45,481 bases of DNA, taken from NCBI RefSeq assembly GCF_003364335.1, contig NZ_NXLX01000012.1:1-45481 (forward strand), in the 5' to 3' direction. Under the pieces are notes generated by a model. The model was not told the DNA's origin. It was given only the letters and a program-made list of their open reading frames with translations, and made no database searches. The DNA comes from Helicobacter anseris (GTDB lineage Bacteria > Campylobacterota > Campylobacteria > Campylobacterales > Helicobacteraceae). The position numbers and the translations under genes are program-made. Positions 15,077 through 24,073 of the stretch are shown in pieces; positions within the stretch are counted from its first letter, which is position 1, and every line of letters begins with the position of its first letter.

Positions 15077-16609
15077 ATGTATGCACTATTGAGCGTAAGT
15101 GATAAAGAAGGAATTGTAGATTTTGCTAGAGGACTAAGAGCACTTGGATTTGAAATCTTAAGCACTGGGGGAACTTTAGATTTATTAAATAAAAATCAAA
15201 TTGATGCAATAGATGTTAGTAGCTATACACAAAGTGAAGAAATGTTTGATGGTAGAGTAAAAACATTGCACCCAAAAATACATGGGGGTATTTTATACCA
15301 AAGAGCCAAAGAAGCTGATGTCGCCACAGCTAAACAAAAAGGCATTCAAGCCATTGATATTGTATGTGTAAATCTCTATCCTTTTAAAGAAACCATAGAA
15401 AAAACTGATGATTTTGACACTATTATTGAAAATATTGATATTGGCGGACCTTCTATGATAAGAGCTGGTGCAAAAAATTTCCAAAGCGTTTTGGTTATCA
15501 CAGATAAAAATGACTATACCCTTGTTTTAGAAAAAATAAAAAATAAAGAAAATACTTTGGATTTTAGAAGAGAAATGATGATAAAAGCTTTCAATCATAC
15601 AGCAGAATATGACGCTATGATTGCCAATTATATGAATCAAAGATTCCATAATGGTTTTGGTCAAAAAATCTTTATAAGTGCCAATAAGGTTTTTCAAACA
15701 AGATATGGGGAAAATCCACACCAACAAGGTGCATTTTATGAATTTAATGAAACCTATAAGAAACATCTAAAGATTCTCAAAGGGGAAGCAAGTTTTAACA
15801 ATCTCACTGATATCAATGCGGCAATAAAACTTGCTTCTAGTTTTGGAAGTGCTAAGGCAATAAGCATCATCAAACATGGTAATCCTTGCGGGTTTGCAAT
15901 CAAAGATAACTTATTAGAGAGTTATAAAGAGGCTCTTAGATGTGATAGTGTTAGTGCTTATGGTGGTGTGGTAGCTATCAATGGGGTTGTTGATGAGAAT
16001 CTTGCCTTAGAAATTTCTAAAACTTTTATTGAAGTCTTGGTAAGTGCTGGAATCACAGAAGGAGCATTGAAAGTTTTTGAAAATAAAAAAAGAATGAAAA
16101 TTTTTACCTTTGGTGATGGTATCTTGCATCAATGCAGAGATGCTTATGATTTTAAGCGTATAGAGGGTGGTCTTGTCTATCAACAAAGTGATAAGGTGCT
16201 ATTAGAAGAGGTAAGAAATGCGCAACTTATGAGCAAAATGCCTGCTTGCCAAAAAACACTTCAAGATTTGGAAATTGCCTATGTCATTAGTGCTCTTACA
16301 AAATCCAATTGCGTAGCATATGTCAAAAACCAAGCATTAGTAGCTATTGGTATGGGAATGACTAGCCGTGTAGATGCCTCCTATGCAGCTATCAAAAAAG
16401 CAAAAGAAATGGGGATTGATCTTAAGGATTGTGTTTTGGCCTCAGAGGCATTCTTCCCTTTTAAAGATAGCATAGAGATGGCTGCAAGCATAGGTGTAAA
16501 AGCTATCATCGAGCCTGGTGGAAGTATCAGAGATGATGAGGTGATTGCTTGTGCAAATGAAAATAATATCGCCTTATACTTCAGTGGAATACGACATTTT
16601 TTACATTAA
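15077..16609 (+). CDS. purH: Bifunctional AICAR formyltransferase / IMP cyclohydrolase
   Basis: Catalyses the last two steps of de novo purine synthesis: formylation of AICAR and ring closure to IMP. At 510 residues it is full length. The N-terminal MGS-like cyclohydrolase domain starts [16 protein letters not shown] with the STGGT loop and TLHPKIHGG. The C-terminal transformylase domain holds KHGNPCG, the KSNCVAY segment and a late GSIRDDEVI stretch. AAGGATA lies upstream of the ATG. Its presence separates this organism from H. pylori, which relies on salvage. It ends 1 nt from the convergent mrdA stop with no visible terminator between. Confidence 0.97.
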   Translation: MYALLSVSDKEGIVDFARGLRALGFEILSTGGTLDLLNKNQIDAIDVSSYTQSEEMFDGRVKTLHPKIHGGILYQRAKEADVATAKQKGIQAIDIVCVNLYPFKETIEKTDDFDTIIENIDIGGPSMIRAGAKNFQSVLVITDKNDYTLVLEKIKNKENTLDFRREMMIKAFNHTAEYDAMIANYMNQRFHNGFGQKIFISANKVFQTRYGENPHQQGAFYEFNETYKKHLKILKGEASFNNLTDINAAIKLASSFGSAKAISIIKHGNPCGFAIKDNLLESYKEALRCDSVSAYGGVVAINGVVDENLALEISKTFIEVLVSAGITEGALKVFENKKRMKIFTFGDGILHQCRDAYDFKRIEGGLVYQQSDKVLLEEVRNAQLMSKMPACQKTLQDLEIAYVISALTKSNCVAYVKNQALVAIGMGMTSRVDASYAAIKKAKEMGIDLKDCVLASEAFFPFKDSIEMAASIGVKAIIEPGGSIRDDEVIACANENNIALYFSGIRHFLH

Positions 16610-16610
16610 A

Positions 16611-18398
16611 CTACTTGATATAGCCATATTGCTTTAGAGCATTGACCATCTTTGCAAGAATTGGTCCTGCATTGCCCCCGCTTTCTCCATGCTCAATAAA
16701 AACCGTGATTGCGTATTTTGGGTTTTTATAAGGAGCATATCCTGTCATCCAAGCGTGAGAGCGATGGTAATATGGCAATTCACTTTCCTTAATACGCACC
16801 TTAATATTTTGAGGAATACTCACTACCTGAGCAGTTCCTGTTTTACATGCAATAGGCACTAAAGAATCTAAGGTGGATTTTCTAGCAGTTCCACCTTGTG
16901 CATTACAAGCCTGATACATCCCTTCTTGAATAAATTTAATTTTTGATTTTTGAAACTCATTAAGTACATCTTTGATTTCAAAATCACTCGGGATATTTTC
17001 AAAAGATTTTGCAAAATGAGGAGTAGGCAATAAACCTGATGCCATCAATCCTGTATATCTAACAATTTGCATTGGCGTTACCAAAAATGAACCCTGACCT
17101 ATTGAAGTTACAACCGTATCTCCTAAATACCACGGCTGACCTTTTGACATTTTCCACTCTGGACTCGGCAAAATACCCACAAATTCATTTGGCAAATCCA
17201 CTCCTGTTTTTTGCCCAAAGCCCATCTCATTCAACACACCTGCAATATTTGTCATCCCCGCTTGTTGAGAAAGCTTATAAAAATACACATCTACAGATTC
17301 TCTAATAGCCTTAATCACATCACTTTTCCCATGACCACCAGCTTTCCAATCCCTAAATTTTCTTCCACCAAGCTCAATATACCCTGGAGTGTCAATTAAG
17401 GTGCGCTCATTAATTCCAGCATATTCCAATAGAGCCAAAGCCATACCCATTTTAATAACAGAACCTGGTGCATAAAGCCCATTTACAAGTTTATTCAACA
17501 AAGGGTTGGATAAATCCTCCTGCAAGGCACTCCACTTTGCATGGCTAATACCCCCAACAAAATCATTTAAATTATATTCTGGATAACTCCCTGCAGCTAA
17601 GATCTCTCCACTCTCAATGTCCATCACAATTACAGCACCATTTTTGCCCAAAAAAGCCTCATCAGCAACTTTTTGCAATCGCATATCAAGGGTAATGACT
17701 AATTCATTTTGGCTTATGCTATCCTTCTCATATCTTACTGAAACTACACGATTATGAGAATCTACTGTAACAACTTTTTCTCCAATCTCTCCTTGTAAAA
17801 AGCCATTATACTTTCTCTCAATACCTGTCTTTCCCACAATGCCTGTATATTTACTCACCATATTTTTTGCTATATCACTCTCATCACTAGCGCCAACATA
17901 GCCTATCACATGAGATGCACTAGAGTTAAAGGGATAATAACGCCTTGATGTTGGCTCTACAAAAATGAGGGGATTTTGAATTAAGTAGGCATATTCTTTT
18001 TGCATTTTTTCATACTCAATAAACTTGACCACTTTGATAGGAGTATGATTATATGATGATCTCTCTCTCATATAATTTTTTACAATATCTTCAGGATTTA
18101 AATCAGGAAAATATTTTAAAACAAATTCAATTTGTTCTTTTAACTGCTGATTTTTTAAATGAGGATCAAAAGAAATAGAAAATCCTAACTGATTAATCGC
18201 AATCAAGGTTCCATTTCTATCTTTTATCAATCCCCTAAAAGGAACATCAATATCTTTTCTTGTGATATTCTTTTGTGCTAATTGAACATAATACTGATTG
18301 GACTGTATACTAATAGCAAAGATACGCAATAATAATACAATCCACACAAGGACAAAGATAATTACAATTAAACGGATTCTAAAACTTATCTTTTCCAT
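16611..18398 (-). CDS. mrdA: Penicillin-binding protein 2 (elongation transpeptidase)
   Basis: Class B penicillin-binding protein that cross-links peptidoglycan during side-wall elongation, working with RodA and MreB/C/D. It has a short cytoplasmic start, one membrane anchor (about 8-30), a dimerisation domain, then the transpeptidase triad. These are the serine of GSVIKM (SxxK), SVD in RESVDVYFYK (the SxD form usual in PBP2), and KTGTAQ. I used the ATG at 18398 (595 residues) instead of the frame's first codon at 18431, because it gives the normal N terminus MEKISFRIRL. It overlaps the preceding small membrane-protein gene by 13 nt. HP1565 is the counterpart in H. pylori. Confidence 0.95.
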   Translation of the reverse strand: MEKISFRIRLIVIIFVLVWIVLLLRIFAISIQSNQYYVQLAQKNITRKDIDVPFRGLIKDRNGTLIAINQLGFSISFDPHLKNQQLKEQIEFVLKYFPDLNPEDIVKNYMRERSSYNHTPIKVVKFIEYEKMQKEYAYLIQNPLIFVEPTSRRYYPFNSSASHVIGYVGASDESDIAKNMVSKYTGIVGKTGIERKYNGFLQGEIGEKVVTVDSHNRVVSVRYEKDSISQNELVITLDMRLQKVADEAFLGKNGAVIVMDIESGEILAAGSYPEYNLNDFVGGISHAKWSALQEDLSNPLLNKLVNGLYAPGSVIKMGMALALLEYAGINERTLIDTPGYIELGGRKFRDWKAGGHGKSDVIKAIRESVDVYFYKLSQQAGMTNIAGVLNEMGFGQKTGVDLPNEFVGILPSPEWKMSKGQPWYLGDTVVTSIGQGSFLVTPMQIVRYTGLMASGLLPTPHFAKSFENIPSDFEIKDVLNEFQKSKIKFIQEGMYQACNAQGGTARKSTLDSLVPIACKTGTAQVVSIPQNIKVRIKESELPYYHRSHAWMTGYAPYKNPKYAITVFIEHGESGGNAGPILAKMVNALKQYGYIK

Positions 18399-18841
18399 AT
18401 CACCAACACACTCTCGCACAATACATACCATAGAATAATGGGGGTAAAAACAATAGGCATTTGATGATTAAAAATAGTCAAACTCTGCAAAACAAAAAAA
18501 TAAAACATATAAGGCAAAAAAACATAAATTACCCCAAAAAACCTGCTTTCTTCTTGCAAAATCAACCCTATTTTTGAAACCACAAAAGACAAAAAAATAA
18601 AAAGTAAAAATAAAAACCCTATATTGTTAGATTTTTCCAATTCAAAAAAGATACACAAAATTAAAACCACAAAAGAACCAAAAAAATTAGCATCCTTAAA
18701 ATCTTTTATATACTTAGTAAATAATAATCCAAGCAAAGGTGGTAGAAAAACATAGATATTGCTTAATGCCAAATAACAAACAAAAGTCACTAAAATAGCA
18801 ATATTAACTAGTATGTTTTTAGTAGTGCTATTTCTTGACAT
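18386..18841 (-). CDS. Small multi-pass membrane protein, possible MreD-like
   Basis: A hydrophobic protein of about 151 residues with four or five membrane helices and almost no soluble part. Its position directly before mrdA, overlapping it by 13 nt, and its size and topology resemble MreD, which in many bacteria precedes PBP2 in the mreBCD-mrdA order. Sequence similarity is too weak for me to assert this. H. pylori has a hypothetical gene (HP1566) in the same place. Three in-frame ATGs are possible (18877, 18859, 18841). None has a good ribosome site. I prefer 18841, which starts MSRNSTTKN just before the first helix and reduces overlap with the acetyltransferase gene. Confidence 0.7.
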   Translation of the reverse strand: MSRNSTTKNILVNIAILVTFVCYLALSNIYVFLPPLLGLLFTKYIKDFKDANFFGSFVVLILCIFFELEKSNNIGFLFLLFIFLSFVVSKIGLILQEESRFFGVIYVFLPYMFYFFVLQSLTIFNHQMPIVFTPIILWYVLCESVLVIWKR

Positions 18842-19266
18842 GTCGGAAAATGTTTGCATGCAATACAATCTGCCCATATTTTTTGATAAGGAATTTTTTC
18901 TTTTTGGATTTCTTCAAAACCCAGATGCTTGAATAAATTTGGCCTATATGTTAAAACCAAAAAATTACTAATTCCTAACTCTAGCCCCTCTTGAATATTT
19001 TTCATCACTAACTCTTGAGCAATCCCCCTATTGCGATACTCTTGTGTTACTATCAAGCTTCTAATCTCTGCAAGAGTTGTGGTATAAATATTTAAGGCAC
19101 AAAAACCAATGATTTTATCTTGAAATTTTGCCAAATAATATGAACGGATATTTTTACTCATCTCTTCTTTGCTTCTTGGCAATATCAATCCTTTTTCTAC
19201 TTCAGGAGCAACAAGCTCAAGCATTAGATCAATATCCCTTAGGAGCGGTTTTTCATAGGTTATCAT
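18808..19266 (-). CDS. GNAT N-acetyltransferase, short N-acetylglutamate synthase-like
   Basis: A 152-residue single GNAT domain. The acetyl-CoA loop VTQEYRNRGIAQELV lies at 73-87 after the IRSLIV strand, and the last third has LFKHLGFEEI. A C-terminal motif KIWADCIACKHFPTCQE, with C134, C137 and C143, is of a kind I associate with short ArgA-type N-acetylglutamate synthases that lack the kinase-like domain. Campylobacterota are known to use such short enzymes for arginine synthesis. Whether it does so here is inference. It overlaps engB by 14 nt and the membrane-protein gene by about 34 nt, so it belongs to the envelope operon by position though not by role. Confidence 0.8.
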   Translation of the reverse strand: MITYEKPLLRDIDLMLELVAPEVEKGLILPRSKEEMSKNIRSYYLAKFQDKIIGFCALNIYTTTLAEIRSLIVTQEYRNRGIAQELVMKNIQEGLELGISNFLVLTYRPNLFKHLGFEEIQKEKIPYQKIWADCIACKHFPTCQEIALLKTY

Positions 19267-19870
19267 TACCCAACACTCTATTTAAAATCATTTGTCTAAT
19301 CCTCTCCTTTGCATTATAGTTTTTTTTAAAAATTTTATCATCAACGCTAAGCATAAGAGCTTTTTTTTGCTCAAGCAATCCCCTTTGATTTGATGTGATT
19401 TTATCACATTTGGTATAAATTTTTAAGATATCCTGATCTGCACGACAATTTGCCTGTAAGATCTCAAATACTTTTTTATCAATATCTAAATTTTGATGTC
19501 TAGAATCAATTAAATGAATAAATAGCTTTATTGAAGTGCGAAATTGTAAAAAATCCCATAGATTTGCCTCCCACTCCTCTTTTAGTGTTTTTGACACTTT
19601 AGCATAACCAAAACCAGGGAGATCCACAAAACAAAGATTAAAATTTTGCCCTTCCTTATGCCATATTGTTTCAAAAAAATTGATAAGCTGTGTTTTTCCT
19701 GGTGTAGAAGAACTTTTTGCCAGTTTTGAGTGATTTAAAATAAGATTGATAAAAGTACTTTTTCCTACATTACTTCTTCCAAGCAATGCAATTTCAGTAA
19801 CCCCTATTGATGGACAAGAAGACAAATCTTTTGCCGAGGTAATAAAGCAAGATTTTTTAACCTCTATCAT
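19253..19870 (-). CDS. engB: Ribosome biogenesis GTP-binding protein EngB/YsxC
   Basis: An essential TrmE-Era family GTPase involved in large-subunit assembly. At 205 residues it shows G1 GRSNVGKST (31-39), a G2 region with TPGKTQ, G3 DLPGFGYA and G4 TKCDK. The start ATG overlaps the lptA stop by 4 nt (ATGA). H. pylori HP1567 sits in the same gene order. Confidence 0.96.
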   Translation of the reverse strand: MIEVKKSCFITSAKDLSSCPSIGVTEIALLGRSNVGKSTFINLILNHSKLAKSSSTPGKTQLINFFETIWHKEGQNFNLCFVDLPGFGYAKVSKTLKEEWEANLWDFLQFRTSIKLFIHLIDSRHQNLDIDKKVFEILQANCRADQDILKIYTKCDKITSNQRGLLEQKKALMLSVDDKIFKKNYNAKERIRQMILNRVLGNDNL

Positions 19871-20334
19871 TTTTTTGTTTCTTCAAGATTAAAGATAAGT
19901 TTTGCAGGTTTATTAGCTCCGCCAACCACATTGACATAACCCGTTTTATTATTCAAAAAAATTTCCTCACCTTTGATGGTATTCTCCCGACCTTCTTCCT
20001 TTACTTCTGCTTGTTTTTTAAGATGATATTCTCCGGTAATAGCATCATAACTCAAAACATTTGCTTTACCATGCATTCTTCTGCCATCTTGTGTAGTAAC
20101 CACAAAAACAACTCCTCCCTCTGCAATCATTTTTGCAAGCTTTCTATTAGAATTAGTGTATATCACTACCTTTTTTGCCTCAAGCTTATCAGCTCCTTTT
20201 GTAATTTTTACATTTCCCTCAACAATGCTCTCACCAGTTTTCTCATTGCCTGAAAATCTATCAGCACTCACCTCAAGTAACTCAGAGCCAAAAACTACAC
20301 ATACACATAAAGCTAATAAAAAAATCTTTTTCAT
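19867..20334 (-). CDS. lptA: LPS transport periplasmic protein LptA
   Basis: Forms the periplasmic bridge that carries LPS from LptC to the outer membrane. It has a cleavable signal (about residues 1-16, MKKIFLLALCVCVVFG) and then an OstA-type beta-jellyroll with the sequence VSADRFSGNEKTG...VEGNVKITKG, typical of the family. At 155 residues it is of normal size. Its ATG shares one base with the lptC stop (TAATG), so the two are coupled. HP1568 is the H. pylori counterpart. Confidence 0.93.
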   Translation of the reverse strand: MKKIFLLALCVCVVFGSELLEVSADRFSGNEKTGESIVEGNVKITKGADKLEAKKVVIYTNSNRKLAKMIAEGGVVFVVTTQDGRRMHGKANVLSYDAITGEYHLKKQAEVKEEGRENTIKGEEIFLNNKTGYVNVVGGANKPAKLIFNLEETKK

Positions 20335-20855
20335 TATTTTCCATCCTCTAAAAGGATTTTTGAGTGAATTTTTTGTGCAAAAATCATGGAATTCTTCCTA
20401 TCATAAACAATATTTTCCCCCAAAACCTTACCTTGTTGCCCATATAAAGAAAAATTACCCTTACCCTTAAAAATCTCTCTTGATAAATTCAACACCCCAG
20501 CTTGAGAATAAAAAGAAAAACCATCATTTCTTTTGTAATCTACCCCATCATAAAAGCTATAAATATCCTTATTGCGATGCACATAATTACTATGGATACT
20601 CTCAGAGAGATTATTTTCTAACATTCTACTTAGAGTTACATTTTTAAAAATTTCATAATCCTTATATTGCGTAGCATCTTTTCCTTCAATCAATGTATCT
20701 ATAATGTCTTTTTTCATTTGATGCATCACAAAATAACGCACATCAATTTTTGCTATATCCACATTATCAGCATCAACAAATACATCATTGTGATTTTTGA
20801 AAAAAAATAACGAAAAAATAGTAATAAAAAAAAGCACTAAAAAAAAACATAGCAT
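20334..20855 (-). CDS. lptC: LPS export protein LptC-like
   Basis: Bitopic inner-membrane protein that receives LPS from the LptB2FG transporter and hands it to LptA. It has one N-terminal hydrophobic helix (MLCFFLVLFFITIFSLFFF) and a periplasmic region of about 150 residues with alternating strand pattern, including FYSQAGVLNL and FSLYGQQG. I set the start at 20855, four bases after the kdsC stop, giving 173 residues with the helix at the very N terminus. Longer frames (20921 or 20900) overlap kdsC by 40-60 nt. Family identity rests largely on order and topology, as LptC diverges quickly. The first 60 bases contain three A8-A9 runs on the plus strand. Confidence 0.85.
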   Translation of the reverse strand: MLCFFLVLFFITIFSLFFFKNHNDVFVDADNVDIAKIDVRYFVMHQMKKDIIDTLIEGKDATQYKDYEIFKNVTLSRMLENNLSESIHSNYVHRNKDIYSFYDGVDYKRNDGFSFYSQAGVLNLSREIFKGKGNFSLYGQQGKVLGENIVYDRKNSMIFAQKIHSKILLEDGK

Positions 20856-20859
20856 GGAA

Positions 20860-21357
20860 TTATTTTTTAAAAAGCTCAAGAATCTTCCCCTCCAAGCCAT
20901 CTTTATGAATAATATAATCAATCGCCTCTCTCACAGCTCCATTGCCACCACTTCTTTTTAAAAAAATATCTGCATACTGCTTTAAAACCTCTTGTGCATT
21001 CAAAGGAGCAAACCTCAACCCGCATACCTCAAACATAGCAATGTCATTAATATCATCACCAACACAAGCCACTTGTTGTGGTTGCAAGTTGTATTTTTGC
21101 ATTATCTCTAAAGCCTTTTGTCTTTTATCTTCTATTCCTAAAAAACAATCCATAATCCCCAAATCCCTAGCTCTAGACAAAGTGCTTTGAGAAAATCTTC
21201 CTGAAATAATGGCTACCTTTTTGCCAAGTTTTAGCCAATAAGACAAACCCATACCATCTTGCACATCAAAAGTCTTAAACTCCTCTCCTGTTGGAAGATA
21301 ATGCAACTTCCCATCTGTAAGCGTGCCATCTACATCTAACAATAAGAGTTCTATCAT
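20860..21357 (-). CDS. kdsC: 3-deoxy-D-manno-octulosonate 8-phosphate phosphatase
   Basis: HAD-family phosphatase that releases Kdo from Kdo-8-phosphate. It has LLLDVDGTLTDGKL with nucleophile D8 and D10, the SGRFS motif, and the C-terminal GDDINDIAMF metal site. The 165 residues without a cap domain are typical of tetrameric KdsC. The product feeds WaaA, encoded at 2702. The ATG overlaps hisB by 4 nt. Confidence 0.95.
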   Translation of the reverse strand: MIELLLLDVDGTLTDGKLHYLPTGEEFKTFDVQDGMGLSYWLKLGKKVAIISGRFSQSTLSRARDLGIMDCFLGIEDKRQKALEIMQKYNLQPQQVACVGDDINDIAMFEVCGLRFAPLNAQEVLKQYADIFLKRSGGNGAVREAIDYIIHKDGLEGKILELFKK

Positions 21358-21950
21358 AAACAGCCTTTTGTGCTTGGTATTGAAATTTGTGAATTTCGCA
21401 TTAAGGCTCTACGCAATGCCACAGCAAAAGCTTTAAAAGATGCTTCTATGATGTGATGCAAATTTCTACCTCTTTTTAAAGTGATATGAACACTTATATT
21501 AGATTGCATACAAACTGCTCTAAACCACTCCTCTACAAGCTCAACATTAAAATCCAAAATAGCACCTTGCAATATTTTTTCATCAAGATCTTTCCTAGCT
21601 AAATCATAAAACAAAAAAGCTCGATTGCTTAAATCAATATCACATTCCACACAAGCCTCATCCATCACCACACTTGCATTTCCAAAACGCTCAACACCAT
21701 TTAAAGGATAGATGCTTTCTCTTAAGAGCTGCCCAATAACAATACCACAATCCTCGACACTATGATGATAATCCACATCAATATCTCCTAGGCACTTTAG
21801 CTCCAAATCAATCAAAGAGTGCTTGCTAAAAGCCTCAAGCATATGATCAAAAAAGGCAATTTTTGTATCAATGCTATAACTTCCAGTTCCATAGATTCTT
21901 ATTCCGGCTCTAATATTTGTTTCTTGTGTTTTTCTTTCTTGAAAATTCAT
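21354..21950 (-). CDS. hisB: Imidazoleglycerol-phosphate dehydratase
   Basis: Sixth step of histidine synthesis. The 198-residue monofunctional form has the metal-binding histidine motifs FDHMLEAFSKHS, DYHHSVEDCGI and LHHIIEASFKAFA, all in place. It has no phosphatase domain, so histidinol-phosphate phosphatase must be separate. It lies between rlpA (2-nt gap) and kdsC (4-nt overlap), inside an otherwise envelope-directed operon. H. pylori lacks it, so it marks a histidine-prototrophic lineage. Confidence 0.97.
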   Translation of the reverse strand: MNFQERKTQETNIRAGIRIYGTGSYSIDTKIAFFDHMLEAFSKHSLIDLELKCLGDIDVDYHHSVEDCGIVIGQLLRESIYPLNGVERFGNASVVMDEACVECDIDLSNRAFLFYDLARKDLDEKILQGAILDFNVELVEEWFRAVCMQSNISVHITLKRGRNLHHIIEASFKAFAVALRRALMRNSQISIPSTKGCL

Positions 21951-21952
21951 TT

Positions 21953-22912
21953 TTATTCCCTCACAATCACAGGATTTTCTAAATCATTACTTATGCCAAA
22001 ATCATTTGCCTCATCTTCACTACGAAACCCTTTAACAAAAACACGATAATATTCACCATCTTTTTGGATTTCTACGCTATAACCATTGGTATTCTTTTCA
22101 ACCAAAGTATCATATCTCATTTTTGTTTCCTTGGCTCCTTCTTCTCTCTTAAAAGTCCCAACCTGCAAAGAAAATTTTCCACCCTCAATGGTTTCTTTAG
22201 AATCTCCTACCTTAAATTCATTGGCAAGCTCGCTAGAAGACTTCTGCAAATCTTTTTTAAACTTTTTTTCATAATTTTTTGCAACTAGACCGCCAAAACC
22301 AATCACTTCGATTCTAACCTGTGTTGTTCCCTTATCAACCATACCAATATCATGGGCTGCAACATTGGATAAATCAATAATACGACCATCTACAAATGGT
22401 CCCCTGTCATTGATTCTTACAATAGTAATTTTGCCATTCTCTTTATTATACACTTTTACAATTGTATTCATAGGTAATGTTTTACTAGCTGCTGTATGTG
22501 CATACATATTATAGACTTCACCATTTGAAGTCTTTTTATCATGAAAATTTGGTCCATACCAACTCGCAATTCCATCAAAAATATCTCCAATATCCACACG
22601 ACTTGGATAATACCATTTTCCTGCAATCTTATAAGGACGCATTGTGGCTCTTTGAATAGCTGCAGATTCTCTCATACCATTCATCATTGAAGAATCTTGA
22701 TTGAAAATATCTGAAGGGATATTACCTCCAGAAAAACTTTGTTTATAATCACCATAATCTTGATTAGAAAAATTGGAGGTATAACCTCCTTTATTTTTCC
22801 ATTCTTTGAAGTTCTCATATTCCTTAAAAGCTCCAACACCTCCCTTATAAGAACTTTGAGGAGCACAGCCAAAAAAAAATAGACTCAAACCAATAATGCT
22901 CAATCTTCTCAA
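21953..22912 (-). CDS. rlpA: Septal-ring lytic transglycosylase RlpA family lipoprotein with SPOR domain
   Basis: An outer-membrane lipoprotein of 319 residues. The lipobox LFFFGC gives a modified cysteine near residue 16. A linker follows, then the double-psi beta-barrel with GIASWYGPNFHDKKTSNGE and the catalytic-type VRINDRGPFVDGRIIDLS, and a SPOR domain at the C terminus (FSLQVGTFKREEGAKE...YRVFVKGF) for binding denuded glycan. RlpA proteins of some bacteria cleave such glycan strands. The start is a TTG that overlaps the mltD stop (TTGA); a later TTG would remove the two arginines needed in the signal. An A9 run at 22871-22879 lies in the signal region. Confidence 0.93.
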   Translation of the reverse strand: MRRLSIIGLSLFFFGCAPQSSYKGGVGAFKEYENFKEWKNKGGYTSNFSNQDYGDYKQSFSGGNIPSDIFNQDSSMMNGMRESAAIQRATMRPYKIAGKWYYPSRVDIGDIFDGIASWYGPNFHDKKTSNGEVYNMYAHTAASKTLPMNTIVKVYNKENGKITIVRINDRGPFVDGRIIDLSNVAAHDIGMVDKGTTQVRIEVIGFGGLVAKNYEKKFKKDLQKSSSELANEFKVGDSKETIEGGKFSLQVGTFKREEGAKETKMRYDTLVEKNTNGYSVEIQKDGEYYRVFVKGFRSEDEANDFGISNDLENPVIVRE

Positions 22913-24018
22913 TAGCTTCCCTTATTGGCAAACTTTTTCATTTCTTCCTTTATTACGGGTATAACAATTTTTTGCTTTACTTTTAAAGATATTTTGCTCA
23001 TTTGATTAGCATTTTTGATTTGCTCAATACTCACTTTATACTTCTTTGATAAAGCATAGAGCGTATCGCCTTTTTTAATCTCATGCAATATGAACATTCT
23101 ATTTGGATTTGCATCAGGAACATAAGCCTGTCTAAAATATGAAAGCTTTTCATAAGGTATATAAACAGTATAATCCCCTTCACCTGGTGGTAGAAAATCA
23201 TACCTAAATTGCTTATTGTATTTTTTTAAATCCACTAAAGACATGTCTAGTTGTTGAGCAATATATTCCAACATTGTTCCTGATTTGATTTGCACGCCTA
23301 CGATACTATCGCTAGCACCACGATTTAAGAGATAATTTTTATTACTGCCTTGTAATCTCTCATAATTATTAAAGGCTAAAGACATTTCTAGAATCATGCG
23401 AATATATTCTCGCGTTTCTCTTGGGAGATATTTTTTTTCCTCATCTAGCAAAACTTCAATATCACTACTTCCTGCTTTTTTTATCGCATTTTTCAATCTA
23501 CCAATCCCACAATTATAAGCCATAGCAGCCAAATACCACTCCCCAGTATTCTTATAAAGATATCGCAAGTATCTAGCCGCTGCTTGAGTGCTTTTAATAG
23601 GATCTCTTCTCTCATCAATATACTCATTGATTTGCAATCCCAAACTCTTTGCAGTTTTAGGCATAATTTGCCAAATACCAGCAGCTTTTTTAACACTATA
23701 TGCTCGAACTGAAAATCCAGATTCTGCCATCGCTAAAAATAAAAATTCTTGAGGTATTCCAGCCTCCGTCATAATAGACCTTAAGACAGGAATAAACTCA
23801 TAACCATTGTCAAATTGCTCTAGAAAAAAATCCCATCTAGCATACAAACGATTGGGACTTGCAACATTTTTTTCCTGTAATTTTGTTAAAAAACTACCGC
23901 TAACACCAAAAGAATTTAAAATACTCTCACTATAACGATCATGGCTTAAATGATTAAAATCAGCAAATACAGGCACTAGTGTTATGAAAACTAGGTAAAA
24001 AATCTTATTTTTAATCAC
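22909..24018 (-). CDS. mltD: Membrane-bound lytic murein transglycosylase D with LysM
   Basis: Cleaves peptidoglycan glycan strands to form anhydro ends. At 369 residues it has an N-terminal signal sequence, an SLT domain with the catalytic glutamate in AMAESGFSVRAYS and the following GIWQIMPKTAKSLGL, then AMAYNCG. A LysM-like segment follows at about 245-290, and a clear LysM at the C terminus (IKKGDTLYALSKKYKVS). The start is GTG with GGAG placed 7-8 nt upstream. It is coupled to rlpA by a TTGA overlap, so the two glycan-cutting proteins are made together. It matches HP1572 of H. pylori by order. Confidence 0.94.
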   Translation of the reverse strand: MIKNKIFYLVFITLVPVFADFNHLSHDRYSESILNSFGVSGSFLTKLQEKNVASPNRLYARWDFFLEQFDNGYEFIPVLRSIMTEAGIPQEFLFLAMAESGFSVRAYSVKKAAGIWQIMPKTAKSLGLQINEYIDERRDPIKSTQAAARYLRYLYKNTGEWYLAAMAYNCGIGRLKNAIKKAGSSDIEVLLDEEKKYLPRETREYIRMILEMSLAFNNYERLQGSNKNYLLNRGASDSIVGVQIKSGTMLEYIAQQLDMSLVDLKKYNKQFRYDFLPPGEGDYTVYIPYEKLSYFRQAYVPDANPNRMFILHEIKKGDTLYALSKKYKVSIEQIKNANQMSKISLKVKQKIVIPVIKEEMKKFANKGSY

Positions 24019-24073
24019 TCTGCTCCTTTTTGCACTAAAGCTGATATTTTACTTTTTTTTACTTAACTAAAAT

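Noticed and set aside
20825-20855. Phase-variable homopolymers at the start of lptC
   Set aside because: Runs of A8-A9 are present, but lptC is probably essential, and such runs are common in DNA this AT-rich.
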